This document shows, piece by piece, positions 1 to 11,152 of a DNA stretch of 64,000 nucleotides. The stretch spans positions 1-64,000 of the forward strand of contig NHNW01000102.1 of NCBI GenBank assembly GCA_002786025.1. The letters are read 5' to 3'. The notes beneath the pieces were generated by a model. That model saw only the letters and a list, made by a program, of their open reading frames with translations, searched no databases and had not been told where the DNA came from. The DNA comes from Zasmidium citrigriseum. Its lineage: Eukaryota; Ascomycota; Dothideomycetes; Mycosphaerellales; Mycosphaerellaceae. A program made the position numbers and the translations under genes. Every line of letters starts with the position of its first letter. The first letter of the stretch is position 1.

Positions 1-115
1 ACCCTAACCCTAACCCTAACCCTAACCCTAACCCTAACCCTAACCCTAACCCTAACCCTAACCCTAACCCTAACCCTAACCCTAACCCTAACCCTAACCC
101 TAACCCTAACCCTAA
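1..115. repeat. Telomere repeat array
   Basis: About 19 uninterrupted copies of CCCTAA run from the first base, then break down into CTCTA-rich sequence. This is the TTAGGG-type telomere of filamentous fungi on its C-rich strand, so the window starts at a true left chromosome end. Confidence 0.98.
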
Positions 116-1027
116 ACTCTACTCTACTCTCTAAACCCTAATAGTAATAAGGTTTAGGCTATAGCTTTATATTTATATAGGATTTACTATCTCTTAATTT
201 ATATAATAGGCTAGTTAGTCTAGTAGTTATAATATTCTATTTATAAGGCTTTACTAAGTAGAGAGTTAAGTAATATATAAGTCTTAGAAGGTCCCTAATT
301 ATAGAGAAGCTTTAGTAGACTACTTAACTCTAGGAAGATATAGGTTTAATTCCTATACTAGCTAGTTATAAAAATTAGTATAACCTATAATTTTTTTTTT
401 ACTTATCTATCTACCTTAGCGTTTTCTAAGTAGAATTTTATCGTTTTTTAAATAATATATTATTTTATTATTATTTAAAAGCGTTAAAATATATTTAGTT
501 TTATTAAATAATATATTTTAATTCCTATACTAGCTAATAGCTATAATATAATCTCTTATTTTACTTTTAGATCTACCTTAGATTTAGTAGAGCGTCTCTA
601 ATAAAAATTATATTATTTAAGAAACGATATAATATTTAATCGTTACTTTAAAATATTTAAAAATATTAGATTTTATTAAATAATATATAGAGTTATTTAT
701 TTTCGTTTTAGAGTAGAGTAGGAGAGTATAAGTATAATATTATATAGTAAAAACAAAGAGTTTTAGTTAGTTTAGAAAGGTTAGTTACTAATAATCTTAC
801 TCTAATAATCTTACTTTAAGGGTTACCTAACTCTAAGTATATAGATATTTTTTATATAGGTTTCTAACAATCTTACCTAATATTGTTAGACTATATATGT
901 AGGGCTACGTTACGTAATCTAGTTACGTAACCTACTTCCTCGGTAAAGTTTTACTAGCCTTTTCCTATACGTTCTACGTACTTAACGGACGGTCTCTAAC
1001 GGGGTTAATTTACGTTTTAACTAAACT
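116..1027. repeat. RIP-saturated subtelomeric sequence
   Basis: This AT-rich block has almost no CpA or TpG and very many TpA, the footprint of heavy RIP. No open frame survives. The change back to ordinary sequence is sharp near 1028. It contains the tRNA-like unit at 209-364. The 18-base string TTAATTCCTATACTAGCT from the end of that unit recurs near 518-535, which suggests a second degraded copy. The original repeat family is not recognisable. Confidence 0.8.
209..364 (+). ncRNA. tRNA-like Pol III unit (RIP-mutated tRNA pseudogene or tRNA-derived SINE)
   Basis: Seen directly: GGCTAGT (209-215) can pair with ACTAGCT (357-363) as a 7-bp acceptor stem. An A-box match TAGTCTAGTAG follows at 216-226. 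A T-arm with a 5-bp stem and 7-nt loop (340-356) contains GGTTTAATTCC, a B box (GGTTCAATTCC) with one RIP-type C to T change. A ten-T run, a possible Pol III terminator, lies at 391-400. The body is about 80 nt longer than a tRNA. The extra part includes an 11-bp hairpin (262-272 with 321-331), so it may be an intron, a long extra arm or a SINE insert. I could not resolve an anticodon arm. Amino-acid identity is unknown, and the copy is probably dead. Confidence 0.45.
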
Positions 1028-3024
1028 CGAAAAATGCTACATGTGCTTCTATGCTCTACTTGTTTTCCACGTCGTTAAAAGCATGCAAAAAGGGCCAAAT
1101 TTGTTCGAGAAACCTTTCCGCCAAGATTGCGACGAAATCTAGGCGGTTCGAGTACGAATTGCGCAAATTTCTAGCGATCAATTCCAGCCTAAACGCACGG
1201 CGCAAGTGCTTTTAGGGAAAGCGGTAGAATGAGATTTGCAGTGCGACAAGCAGGCCCGGGTGGAGCGCATGATTCCCAACGCGTTGCGACCGAGAGACTG
1301 GCAGGCGGGCTTTTAAATCCATGTCTATTGCCTCCAGCTTTCGGAGATCACGCTGAATAGCCGCCCGCCATCGAAGGACCTCACAGACACCGCTGACATT
1401 GTTGAAAGTATAGAACACCGCCAGGAGGTGTGCGATGCATTGCTCGTTCGTCGCAAATCCAGACGTCGCTCCCTCGAGGCCAATCGCGCAATCGTGAAAG
1501 GTTGCATTGGTGCCGAGCTGCGATGCACGACTCCACGGGCGCAGCGTCAACATGAAGAGGCGGCAGTGGTACACGAAAGAGCAGGAAAGAGGTTGAAACA
1601 TGCACATGCAGCGGCTGATGTCGCGCGGATAACATGGGAAGGCATCGCTTCGCTGCGGTCCCGATGTTCTAATGACCTTGCTGGAGGAATGGCGCGATGG
1701 TGTTGGAGGGCGGCCAAATCAGTCTCCTGTCCCTCCACGCTTCGAACCATCAATGTGCGACGATGCGACGGTGATGCTGGTCGTGATGGAAGGGCAGAGA
1801 TGTGGGCGTTCCGCTGTGCAACACCCAGATGTCGCAGGTAGAACAGCATCGACTTCCTCCCGCCGCCTGAATCTCATCTCCCCATCTCCTGTCTCTTGCG
1901 ACTCTTGGTGCGTTCGCGGGAGGAATGCATGGCAGAGTATTGCGCATGGACAACGTGCACATGCCTTTGAATGAACTTGCACGCACCTTGGATGTTGAGG
2001 CAGAGCAAAGGAGGGTTCGAGAAGCAGATAGCCTTGCATCGAATTGTACATGTTGCTATCACCGTCCATCCCACCAGCATGGCAAGAGCGACGCCGCTCC
2101 TTCCAATCCAGTATGCGCCTTCCCGGACATCATGTTCTCTCCAATCTCCCGCCCTCCTCTCTCTTCACAATGCATTTCCGTCGACATCGCATACCTCAAG
2201 AAGCCATGAGACCGCGGAGTACGAGGACGGATGTTGGCAGCAGCAGTGCTGTTGGGTATGGATGAAGAGATGGATACTGGAAGCTGAGAGCGGAAGCAAC
2301 TCAAGAACGAGTATGCTTGGGAAGCAACGACGCACTGCTGAAATACAGAATGCCAACACCCGTCTTCAACCACGACCGAGAAGCAGTGACACTGTCACCG
2401 TATCTCCACGCTCTTTCGCCAACGATTTTCTGCCTCACCAGTGTCTCGAAATGACATTCCCGGACCCATCTCTTGTCAAAACCAAGCTTCCAGCGAGCAT
2501 GACGGGTCCGCAGCGCTGCGAGGAGTCTCCGGCGAAGGGCGGTGGCGAGAACGAAGGCGGGATGGGGACGGAAGCGAGCGCGAGGGCGAGGATCAAGGCG
2601 AGTCGACGACAGGGAACGATGGAGATTGCCTGGCGTTCAGATGCGAAGGCGATATGTGCGGACGCGCTGGACACAGCATGCTCCAGGCTTGCGCAGAGAT
2701 TTCGACGAAGGATAAGGCGGCTGGACGACGGCGGGTTTTGGCGACAGTCGAGCGTTCCAGTTCGACGAACGTAACGGCGATACGTGCGAATGTGCTGGGC
2801 TGGATCGTTGAGAGGCTGAATCGTTGGGGATCCGAAGGAGATGAGAAGTTGAGGCGGAAAGGTGGACAGACGATGTCGGTGAAGATCCAGTCGCAGTGGC
2901 AGCCGGCGTCAGATCTTGATGGACTCAGCAAGCATCGGCGCAAATCACTCGCCACCCGCACGACTTCCCTCAACGATGTCACCTACGCTGCCACTACATT
3001 CGAGAAGCAGATGCCTAACAGATT
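1028..3024. other. Normal-composition subtelomeric DNA without a recognised gene
   Basis: This stretch contains CpA and TpG at ordinary levels, so it was not a RIP target and is probably single copy. Several open frames overlap on both strands (for example 1971-2774 +). Their translations are rich in Arg, Ser and Cys, match no family I know, and look like chance frames in GC-rich DNA. The stretch is continuous with 7801-9745 once the transposon at 3025-7792 is removed. Confidence 0.5.
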
Positions 3025-3049
3025 CGAACTTGCTAAGGACCGTCACTAG
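2441..3049 (+). pseudogene. Unrecognised ORF interrupted by the DNA transposon
   Basis: An open frame reads into the left end of the transposon and stops inside its terminal repeat. If the element and one copy of its 8-bp target duplication are removed, the frame continues without a stop from 3024 into 7801 and on to 8065, giving about 282 codons. The frame opens with GTG rather than ATG, and the product is Arg/Glu/Ser-rich with no known domain. The continuity is real, but it may be only the long chance frames expected in GC-rich DNA. Probably not a gene. Confidence 0.15.
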
Positions 3050-3071
3050 AATTTGCTAGGGACCGTCACTT
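3025..3071 (+). repeat. Left terminal inverted repeat with an internal direct repeat
   Basis: The repeat contains two 18-bp units, TTGCTAAGGACCGTCACT (3030-3047) and TTGCTAGGGACCGTCACT (3053-3070), which differ at one base and are spaced 23 bp apart. Paired units in a transposon end are usually transposase-binding sites. The AACAGATT target duplication lies directly outside. Confidence 0.85.
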
Positions 3072-6000
3072 GATATTAGTCACTAAAGGGATATAATAAC
3101 GCTTCCAAATCTCGCTTTTTGATATCTATCTACATAATGTTACAAGCAAAAGCATACTACTAGTGTAGTAGTATACTAAACTTTTCGTTCTTAATATTAA
3201 GTTATATAGAAAATTAATCTTAACTCCTTACTTAAACCGAAAAATTATAGTCTAAATCCTAGTCTCTCCTAAAATTATAGTCTCTCTCCTATTCCCTTAC
3301 CTAAAAACCTAGGTTCCTTAAGGCTAGTTAAGTATAGATAAGTTATTCTAGTTAATATTCTAAGTAAGAGTAGCGCGCTAAGTCTAGTAACGAGTTATTA
3401 TATTATATATATTACTATTAAAGATCTAGCGGAATATATTATACTAGCTAGTACGGACGTAGCGAGGCGGCTTCTATTTAGGATATTAGTCTTTATTTTA
3501 GACGAAAATACTAGTAAAATATATAGTAATATATCTATTATTCTAACGCTAAGTCTAGATTCTATAGCTAATTACCTATAACTTAGTATAGACCTAATAC
3601 TAGTTATAGCTATAAGGTATAAGCTCGTTAGTATTAAGACTAATAGGGATATTACTAGCGCTAGAGAGTATTAGGTCGTTTCTAGCCTAGTAGCTAATAT
3701 ACTTTAGTACGCTATAACCCTAGCGCTAGAGCTTACGACTAGATAGGAAGTTAGCTTTTCGTTTAGGATAAGGTAGGAAAGGCTTATTTATACTAAAGAC
3801 TATTCTTAGTATAGGCGTTAATATTAGCGGCTAGCTTAATACTTAGACCCTAGTAGTTAGTATATACTATTACCTACTACTACTTTATAGGTATAAGAGT
3901 TAGCTACTAACGATTAATCTTAGCGATCTACTACCGCTTCTACGCTAAGTAGTTTAGGCTAGCGTTTATAAAGCCTAGCTAAGCTTAATAGCTAGAAGCT
4001 ATAATATCGTTATTAATAAAGAAGTTAAAGTTAAAGTAGAAGTTTTTATTATATATAGGTCTACCTTAAAGGTAGAGGTATAAGAAGAGAAAAGGAAGAA
4101 AAGAGGAAAGAAGGTAGAGTTTTATACTTATAAGGGTAGCCTATACGTCGTTATAAGTAAGAAAGTAAGAATTTAACTAGCTAATAGCCTTCGTTTAAAT
4201 CGAGTATATATAAGCCTATAATAGGTATATAATAGCTTATAATATATAGTATATAGCTAGAATACTTATAATAAGGACTAAGTAAAAGAGGAAGTAAAGC
4301 TTTATTTAAGCTAGAGTCCTAGGAATATATCTAGACTTTTTATTTAAGACGAGAACTTAAGCTATAAAATCTCTATAGATATATAGTATTTTTAAAGGAT
4401 TCGCGCCCTAAGCTAGTAGACTACCTCGCCCTAATATAGAGAAAGCTCTTATTTTAAACGAGAGCTTATCTTCTCTATAGTATAAATAGTAAGCTAAATA
4501 ATATATATATAGAGTAAGTTAAGGCTTAGCTTAAGTAATAAAACTATAGATTTACTAGTATTAGTACTAGTACCTAGGGCGGAGGTATTTAAGGATTTAG
4601 CTAAGATAAGAAGCCTATATACTACTACTACTATATCTATAATTAAGACAAGAAACCTAGATATTAATAATATTATACGTAATAATAAGAAGGCTAACCT
4701 ATTCCTAGCTAGTATAGAGGATTTATTTAAGATATATACCCTATCTACTAGTACTAGAAGCTCTATAGTATCTATCTTATTAGTTAAGATAAGGAAAATA
4801 TCTATAATATTAATAGTAGTTATTACTATAGATAATACTACGATAGCTAACTCTACGTTTAAAACGAGCCTAGAAACTAGTAGTTCTATAATAGTAGTAG
4901 TAGTAGTAGCGCCTACTAGATAATAACGTTTTAAACGGTTTATTACTACTACTATTATTACGAGCCTTAGGCTACGTATTTAATAAGATATTATATATTC
5001 TTCGAAAGCTAGGTAAATTACTCCTCTCGCTCTTTAGCTTACGTAGCTTCTCGTTATTAATAGGTTCCTTTTAGAGCTCGTTTACTATAAGCCTTCTTTA
5101 CTAGCTATACTACTAGTTACGTTTCTAGCTACGTTTCTAGCTATATTAGCTACGAAGGTATATTTTTATTATTCGTTTTAACTAGAGCCTAGGCTAAGTC
5201 TATAGTATTCGTTTAAGACGGAGCCTACGCCTATACTATATAAGATATAGTAACGTTATAATCTATAAGCTTTATAAGGAGTCGTTTATAATAGTTACTA
5301 TAGGTTCTAGTACCTAGGCTAGTCTATCTTTATACTATATAAGTAAGGTTCTATTTCGTAATTCCTTATTTACGATAGCGAGTCTTAAGAACTTATATAT
5401 CCCTAATATCCCTCTCCTCCTCCTCCTTAGCTTTAGCTTCTTTATCTATAATATTAGTATACTAAAACTCGTTAAAGTCTTTTAGTTCTAACGCTATATT
5501 TACCTTAAGTTATACCTCGATACGGTAAGAGTATAGCTAGCTAGTTATCCTCGTATATATACCTATATACGGATAGAGTACTCTTATAATAGTAGTATCT
5601 ATTTCTTCTTCTTCTAAATCTTCGTTTCTAATATCTTCCCTCTACTATTACTTCTTTCGCTAATAACGAGCTACTTATACGAGAGAGTATTACTCTAGAG
5701 TCTCTCGAATCGTATACCTAAAAATCTTTCGTTATAAACGATAAAACTTTTAAGGTAAACTAAGTATCCCTTCCTCTATCTTAGTCTAAAGATACTATAA
5801 AATTTCTAATACTTAAGTACTCTACTATAGAAGTAGCTTTTTAATAAGACTAAGAAGATTAGAGCGTAATATTTAAAGCTAACGTTTAATCGCGCTATAT
5901 ATACCTTCGACTCGAGACGTTACCTAAAGACTATATTAAAGTTCTTAGTTAAGATAAAAAGCTATAAGATATAGTAAGAAATCCTTATAGAACTATTCTT

Positions 6001-7266
6001 ATTAGAGGTATTCGTATCCGTCGGGCTAGATCTTCTCTAGCTCTATATATACTTTATTAAAGGCTTCTTTAGTTAGAGCGAAGATTATAATCTTAAATAT
6101 ATCTATAAATTTAACCGTCGTATTATCGTTAATCTAGTTACCTTCTAGATCTTTAGTATTTTTTACTTATAGAAACTTAGTATAAGTATAGGCTATAATA
6201 TCCTTTTAGAAATACTATAAATAGATCTAGATAGAGGTATCTAGAAAGATAGTCTTAATTATAGAGAGGTACGCTTAATCTTAGTTATAAAGTATAATAG
6301 AAGGGAAGGTAATTCGTTCCTTACGAAGAATCTCTTATATACGTCGAAAAACCTAGAGAAATTCTAATTCGTCTTTACTTATAAGGACTACTAGTCTAAG
6401 TTAGATTATTCGGTTTAAACTAGTAGCTATAATAATATTATAAATAGGACGCTTATAAGTATTCGTTTTATACGTATTATTAATAAGAAGGTTATATAGG
6501 AATCTTTACTAGAGCTCGAGGCTTTCTAGATAGATAAAGAGGATCCTTTCTAGGTTCTCGTTCTTATTAATATCTTTCTTTACTTAGAAGCCTTCTTCTA
6601 TAAGGCGCTAGAGTATAGTAGAGGTAATATTCTATTAGCGAAGGATTATCTATTAGTATTACTACTAGATATTAGTAATATCCTTTATTATTTAAGATAA
6701 ATTAGGAAACTTTCTTTATAGTAAGACTAGTATTTACTTTAGCGTAAACCTATATCGACTTCTATAAAGAACCTTATTAATAATTACTTCTTTTCGTTTA
6801 AGATAATAAGTAAAAGCTCCCTATCTAGAAGTCTAGAGTAGATAGTTATAGTATTAGCTTAAACGAGTATATAGAATCTATATCTAGCTATCCTTTAACT
6901 CTTTAATATACTATAGCTTTATTAGATATCTTAATTTATAAGACAACGTCTTATAGCGATAATCTCCTACTTCTAGCTTCTAGCTATTTTAAGTATTACC
7001 TCTACGTCTATAATAAATAACCCTCTATATTTTATTACCCTTCTTTCTTATAGAATTAATAATAAGCTCGTATCTATACTACTTTATCTACTACGTAATA
7101 AACTCCTTAAGCTCTTAGAACGTTTTAAATATATCCTTAGGTAGTAGTAGTACCTCGAAGAGTTCTTTAGGTTCGTCTAAGATATTAGAGTTAAGATTAG
7201 AGTCTTCTCTTCCTTATCGATCTTTAGCTAGATCTTCTTCGTCTTAGATAGTATCTTACTCTTACG

Positions 7267-7320
7267 CTAGCTACTCGACTAGCTACTCTACTAGCTACTC
7301 TACTAGCTACTCTACTAGCT
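7267..7320. repeat. 12-bp minisatellite
   Basis: Four tandem units of CTAGCTACTCTA (the first has CTCGA in place of CTCTA) plus a partial fifth lie inside the RIP-destroyed transposon. There are no spacers, so it is not a CRISPR-like array. Probably replication slippage in low-complexity RIP product. Confidence 0.7.
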
Positions 7321-7745
7321 AGCTTCGAAGGACTTAGACTATATCTATATTTAGACCGAGAAGCTAGGGATTAATATAGCTTAGCTAGGTTAGCTAGATA
7401 TCTTCGTTTAGAGCGAGGAGTTAAGAGTTAATCTATATTAGCTATATTAGTTAGGTTTACTAGCTCTAAAGAATATCGTTAGCGAGGAACTACTCTAAAA
7501 GGTCTATATTAAGCTCGAAATCTTCGTCTATATCGAAGAGATCTATAGGATCTTCGATATTAAGGTTTAAGGTAGATATATTAATACGTTAGTACTAAGA
7601 TATAGGCTTTAGAGATAAATACGTTAAAATCGAAGAGATAGTAAATAAAGATTAAAGGAAGATACGTATATACGCGATTTGAAATCGCGTGCATAGCGCT
7701 ATACGGTGTATATAGTATAGTATAGTAGGTATAGGTATATATAGG

Positions 7746-7792
7746 AAGTGACGGTCCCTAGCAAATTCTAGTAACGGTCCTTAGCAAGTTCG
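7746..7792 (-). repeat. Right terminal inverted repeat
   Basis: Reverse complement of the left TIR over 47 bp. The single difference is a RIP-type transition in the outer of the two 18-bp units. The second AACAGATT copy follows at 7793-7800. Confidence 0.85.
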
Positions 7793-7800
7793 AACAGATT

Positions 7801-9745
7801 CGCCGCGGAGGTCTTCCCCGCAAAGTCTTCCCCAGACTGCGGCGCGGTGCGTTCCGACGCTGCACCCCGCCAACTTCGCGACACCATCACCAGACTCATC
7901 AGGATTCATCAGAACACCGCCATCGATACTTCCGCAAAGCCTCCTGCTTGTGCGCCGGAAGGCACGCCATCGACCTTACATTCACTCACAACGCCAAGGC
8001 TCCAGCCCTCCCGAGCGAGATCTCGAGCGCCAGCAGCTCTCCCGCGACCCGGCATACACCATTGACATCGCCAGACCTCGAAGAACGACCGCGAACCTCA
8101 TTCCTGACCAGCGCGCGACATCCATTTTCATTCACTCACCACGCCAAGCCTCCAGCTCTCCACCTCTGCAACGACAGCGCCGTCATCAGCAGCGCCTCGG
8201 CGTGACTTTTCCCTGAAAGCGCTGAGGCCTGGAGACGTACCGCTGCCATGTTCCAGAGTCGGCGGGCAACATACCATATCGACATTCCCTACAAACAGTT
8301 CCTCACCAACTCGCCCTCTATCTCGAGTCCAAATCGTGCTGCAACATCGAGATGGTATCTTTGGCACCAGGCGTGCGAATCCCACGCGCTCTCCTCCTGC
8401 ACAATGTTTCCCCCGCCATACGAAATCCTACCGTGTCCAGACCTATGCTCAGACCGAACTGACCAGACGATGAGGCGCTCTCATCGGACTACCCCAGCGT
8501 GGCTCATTTCGCTGATACGAAAATGCACCTCAATAGTTTTCTCTCGTTGGGAGTTGCGCCGTCACTCATTTCCGCCTCTGGTTCTTCCTCACCAGAACGG
8601 AAAGTTCGAACCCAATCACGCACGATATTCGCAATGCCCACCACTCGCCAGCACCAGCTTCGATCGCTTTCCGGTCTTACTCAATTGACGTTTCGGTGTA
8701 GCTTGGAGACCACTACGGTTTCGTACCGCTATGCAGCGTTGGGTCTATCCGCTGAAACAAGCATTTCCGCGCCCATGTATAAGAGGCACCGACCCATCAA
8801 GCGTACATCAAGACGGAGAGTCAACTCGGCGGAACCCTTCAGCAATGACTTTCGACCCTCACAAATATGCATGCTGCCGAGCCCGATCTTTTTATATCAT
8901 GGACAACTACAGACAATTGCCGTGTGAGATCTTATACCGACCATGGTCCTTACTTATTCTTTTTGCAGACACCCGAATCACGCTCGAGAAGCCGAGCACT
9001 TTTCATGGCCAGACAACGTTGCAGTAAAAGGCGAAATGGCAGAAGAAAGAGTTATCCATCTCGTCGTCCTTCATGAACTCCAATCAACCGTGAAATTGCG
9101 ACGTCTCCTAATCGACCACACCGAGTTTTCTCGTACGAGAACCGCATCGTTTGGCAGTACGATCTCCTGTTGGCATCCTTGACTGCCATAATCTCCATAA
9201 GATTGGATCTGTGCAACAGGCTGCGAAGAGCGTTGATGGACTAACGTCCTTGCAACTCCAATTCAGCCAGTCTTTTGTTGAGGACTGGTCTCGGAATTTC
9301 AACGATCGCCTTTGGGTCAACCTGTTCGCTCTCGCAGCATGTAAGTCCGCAGTGCGCGGAGAATCACATTGGCCTCTGATGATGTCGCGGTTTTCGTTGG
9401 AAATGAAGCTGGTTGCTGGAGTTTGGCGCAAGGCGCTGCACCGGCTGGATCTTCCAATGCGACGAGGTGGGATCATTCTGGCAGATGGTGTGAACTGATG
9501 CGAAGGCAAGACTAGAGACTTCGCTTGATCAGGTGAAGAAGAACGAATGGTGAAAGGAAGGGTCCGAAGTCAAAACGCGAATGTGCATACCTCACTGCCA
9601 GGTAGAACACTCCCGGACCTGCTGCTTCACACCGTCGAGCACCACACCAGCCATAAATCGAAGCTGTACAGGGAATCGAGATGTGTGTTGAACATTACAT
9701 TGGTCTGAAGGCTGAGCTTGCTCTACATTCCAGCGCATCACGAGA
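7801..9745. other. Normal-composition DNA without a recognised gene
   Basis: The left edge is the target site of the transposon. Open frames exist on both strands (7847-8065 +, 8248-8688 +, 8499-8927 +, 9151-9498 +), but none shows a known domain, a convincing start context or conserved motifs. One frame near 9123-9243 encodes a short hydrophobic stretch that could be a broken membrane-protein exon, with a stop just upstream. I see no RNA gene. Part may be the 3' region of the gene at 9746-11152. Confidence 0.45.
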
Positions 9746-11152
9746 TTACAACCTCGCACAGTACGAATCGGTGCTGGCATCACCTCCCTCCAATCTCACC
9801 TGATGGACTCTCAACCCGCGAAAATCATCGCCATGCGGAAAGAACTTTTCATCAATCGTCAATCCACCACCCTCAACATCAGCGTCACACTTGACCATCC
9901 ACGCCCCCACACCATCCGGATAGAACTGATCGTCCCAGGCACAATACAAAGAGTTCGTAAAGTACAACCTGCGTCCGTCCCGACTGATTTCCACCATTTG
10001 CGGCCCGCCAATCAACGGCATGTTTGGACAGGCAGGATGCGGCTGACGACGGGCGATGCCTCCAACTCGAATCGATCCCGTTTCGACAGGATGCGCTGGA
10101 TCAGAAACGTTGAATTGCCTCAGCTGTCCAGTAGCCCAGCAAGAGACGTACAGCCATTTGTCATCCACTGAGAGATCGATATCGCCGATGATGGGTGGGA
10201 CGGCACCAAAAGGCTTCAAAACAGGAGGAAGCAGATGTGGATCGCATGGCTCGGCGGGGACCTCAATGACTTTCTGCGCAGTCCATTTTCCGGAAGGATC
10301 ACGATTCCAGAGGAAGACGGCACCAGAGAGATCTTTCGTCGAGATCACGACACCAACAAACCCCCACGTAGCGTCTGGATCGTGCGAGGGCCGAAGCTCC
10401 AACGCCATTTGATGCTCTACTCCTAGATCAAGCTCCTGCTGGCGTTTCCCTTCAGCCATGTCCCAGAAATGGATGCTATGACCGTACTTATTCGCCAACA
10501 GCAGCTCGGGAACGAGACCGTTCTCAATCATCGAGGGACTGCCCCACTCGCTCGTCACAAGCACATTCTGGTTCAAATGCCACCACACGTCGTACTGAAA
10601 GTGCGAAGGTCCTCGATCCTGCTCCCAGACTCCGACGACTTCAAACGTATCTCGATCCAGCTTCGCCAGTCCTCCTGGTCCATCGTCATCGCCGATCGCT
10701 CCACCCAGGCATGAAGTCAAGATGCCATCCGGCCCACAGTGGAAGGTGTGCGGGCGAGTATGGCCAGTCTTGTCGGACAATGTCTTCGCTGGGATTGTCT
10801 TGACGAGCTTTGGATTGCGGGCATAAGCACCGCCAACGTCGAAGACGAATATGTTCGAAGAACGAATACCTGGGACAACAAGCCAGCGCCGACGCCGATG
10901 GACGGGATCGCCGCTGTGCGATTCGTTCTTGAGGACACTGGAGCAGGCTGTCCATCCAAAATGATGAAATTCGTCTCCTGCTCCGGGAGCGTAGGTCCAA
11001 CCGACAACTTTGCCGTAGGTCGGAGAGGATGGCCAGACATCGACCACCGTCATGGCATTTTTGCCGTTTTGAGACAAGGCAACGACATATGCAAGACGTT
11101 CTGGAGGAGCTGCGATGGCCTCCGCTGCTGAGCGATAGAACGTGGGATCCAT
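9746..11152 (-). CDS. Selenium-binding protein 1 / methanethiol oxidase family protein
   Basis: Single-exon gene of 468 residues, the usual length for the SELENBP1/SBP56 family, whose characterised members oxidise methanethiol to H2S, formaldehyde and H2O2. Family landmarks in order: ERLAYVVAL near the N-terminus, DEFHHFGWTACSS, RRRWLVVPGIRSSNIFVFDV, RPHTFHCGPDGI, a YDVWWH block, TSEWGSP, WGFVGVVIS, DIDLSVDDKWLYVSCW, GGPQMVEISRDGRRLYFTNS and a C-terminal EGGDAST. The ATG at 11152 is preferred because it gives the family length; an in-frame ATG at 11254 would add 34 residues without similarity. Odd points: the conserved CSSC metal/selenium motif reads CSSV, so the second Cys is missing. The family is sure; the exact reaction in this protein is inferred. 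Confidence 0.9.
   Translation of the reverse strand: MDPTFYRSAAEAIAAPPERLAYVVALSQNGKNAMTVVDVWPSSPTYGKVVGWTYAPGAGDEFHHFGWTACSSVLKNESHSGDPVHRRRRWLVVPGIRSSNIFVFDVGGAYARNPKLVKTIPAKTLSDKTGHTRPHTFHCGPDGILTSCLGGAIGDDDGPGGLAKLDRDTFEVVGVWEQDRGPSHFQYDVWWHLNQNVLVTSEWGSPSMIENGLVPELLLANKYGHSIHFWDMAEGKRQQELDLGVEHQMALELRPSHDPDATWGFVGVVISTKDLSGAVFLWNRDPSGKWTAQKVIEVPAEPCDPHLLPPVLKPFGAVPPIIGDIDLSVDDKWLYVSCWATGQLRQFNVSDPAHPVETGSIRVGGIARRQPHPACPNMPLIGGPQMVEISRDGRRLYFTNSLYCAWDDQFYPDGVGAWMVKCDADVEGGGLTIDEKFFPHGDDFRGLRVHQVRLEGGDASTDSYCARL

Larger units (their letters stand above)
3025..7792. mobile_element. RIP-destroyed DNA transposon, probably hAT superfamily
   Basis: The element is 4,768 bp long with 47-bp terminal inverted repeats (3025-3071 and 7746-7792, one mismatch). 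It is flanked by the exact 8-bp duplication AACAGATT (3017-3024 and 7793-7800). An 8-bp duplication is the hAT hallmark; the long TIR is unusual for hAT, so a Mutator-like origin is the alternative. The interior is RIP-saturated (nearly no CpA or TpG) and no transposase frame can be read. The size fits an autonomous element before decay. Confidence 0.8.

Noticed and set aside
116..1027. Telomere-linked RecQ helicase
   Set aside because: No helicase motif can be read in any frame, and the block is too short.
1028..3016. Several long overlapping frames on both strands
   Set aside because: Arg/Ser/Cys-rich translations with no domain, strongly overlapping in opposite frames; typical chance frames in GC-rich DNA.
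7267..7320. Short regular repeat as CRISPR or centromere satellite
   Set aside because: Pure 12-bp tandem units without spacers, only four and a half copies, inside RIPed transposon DNA.
9123..9243. Short hydrophobic frame that could be a membrane-protein exon
   Set aside because: A stop lies just upstream, and no flanking exon or family could be found.
9108..9509. Opposing frames on both strands (9108-9509 minus, 9151-9498 plus)
   Set aside because: Neither has a domain or conserved motif; one must be a shadow and there is no evidence for the other.
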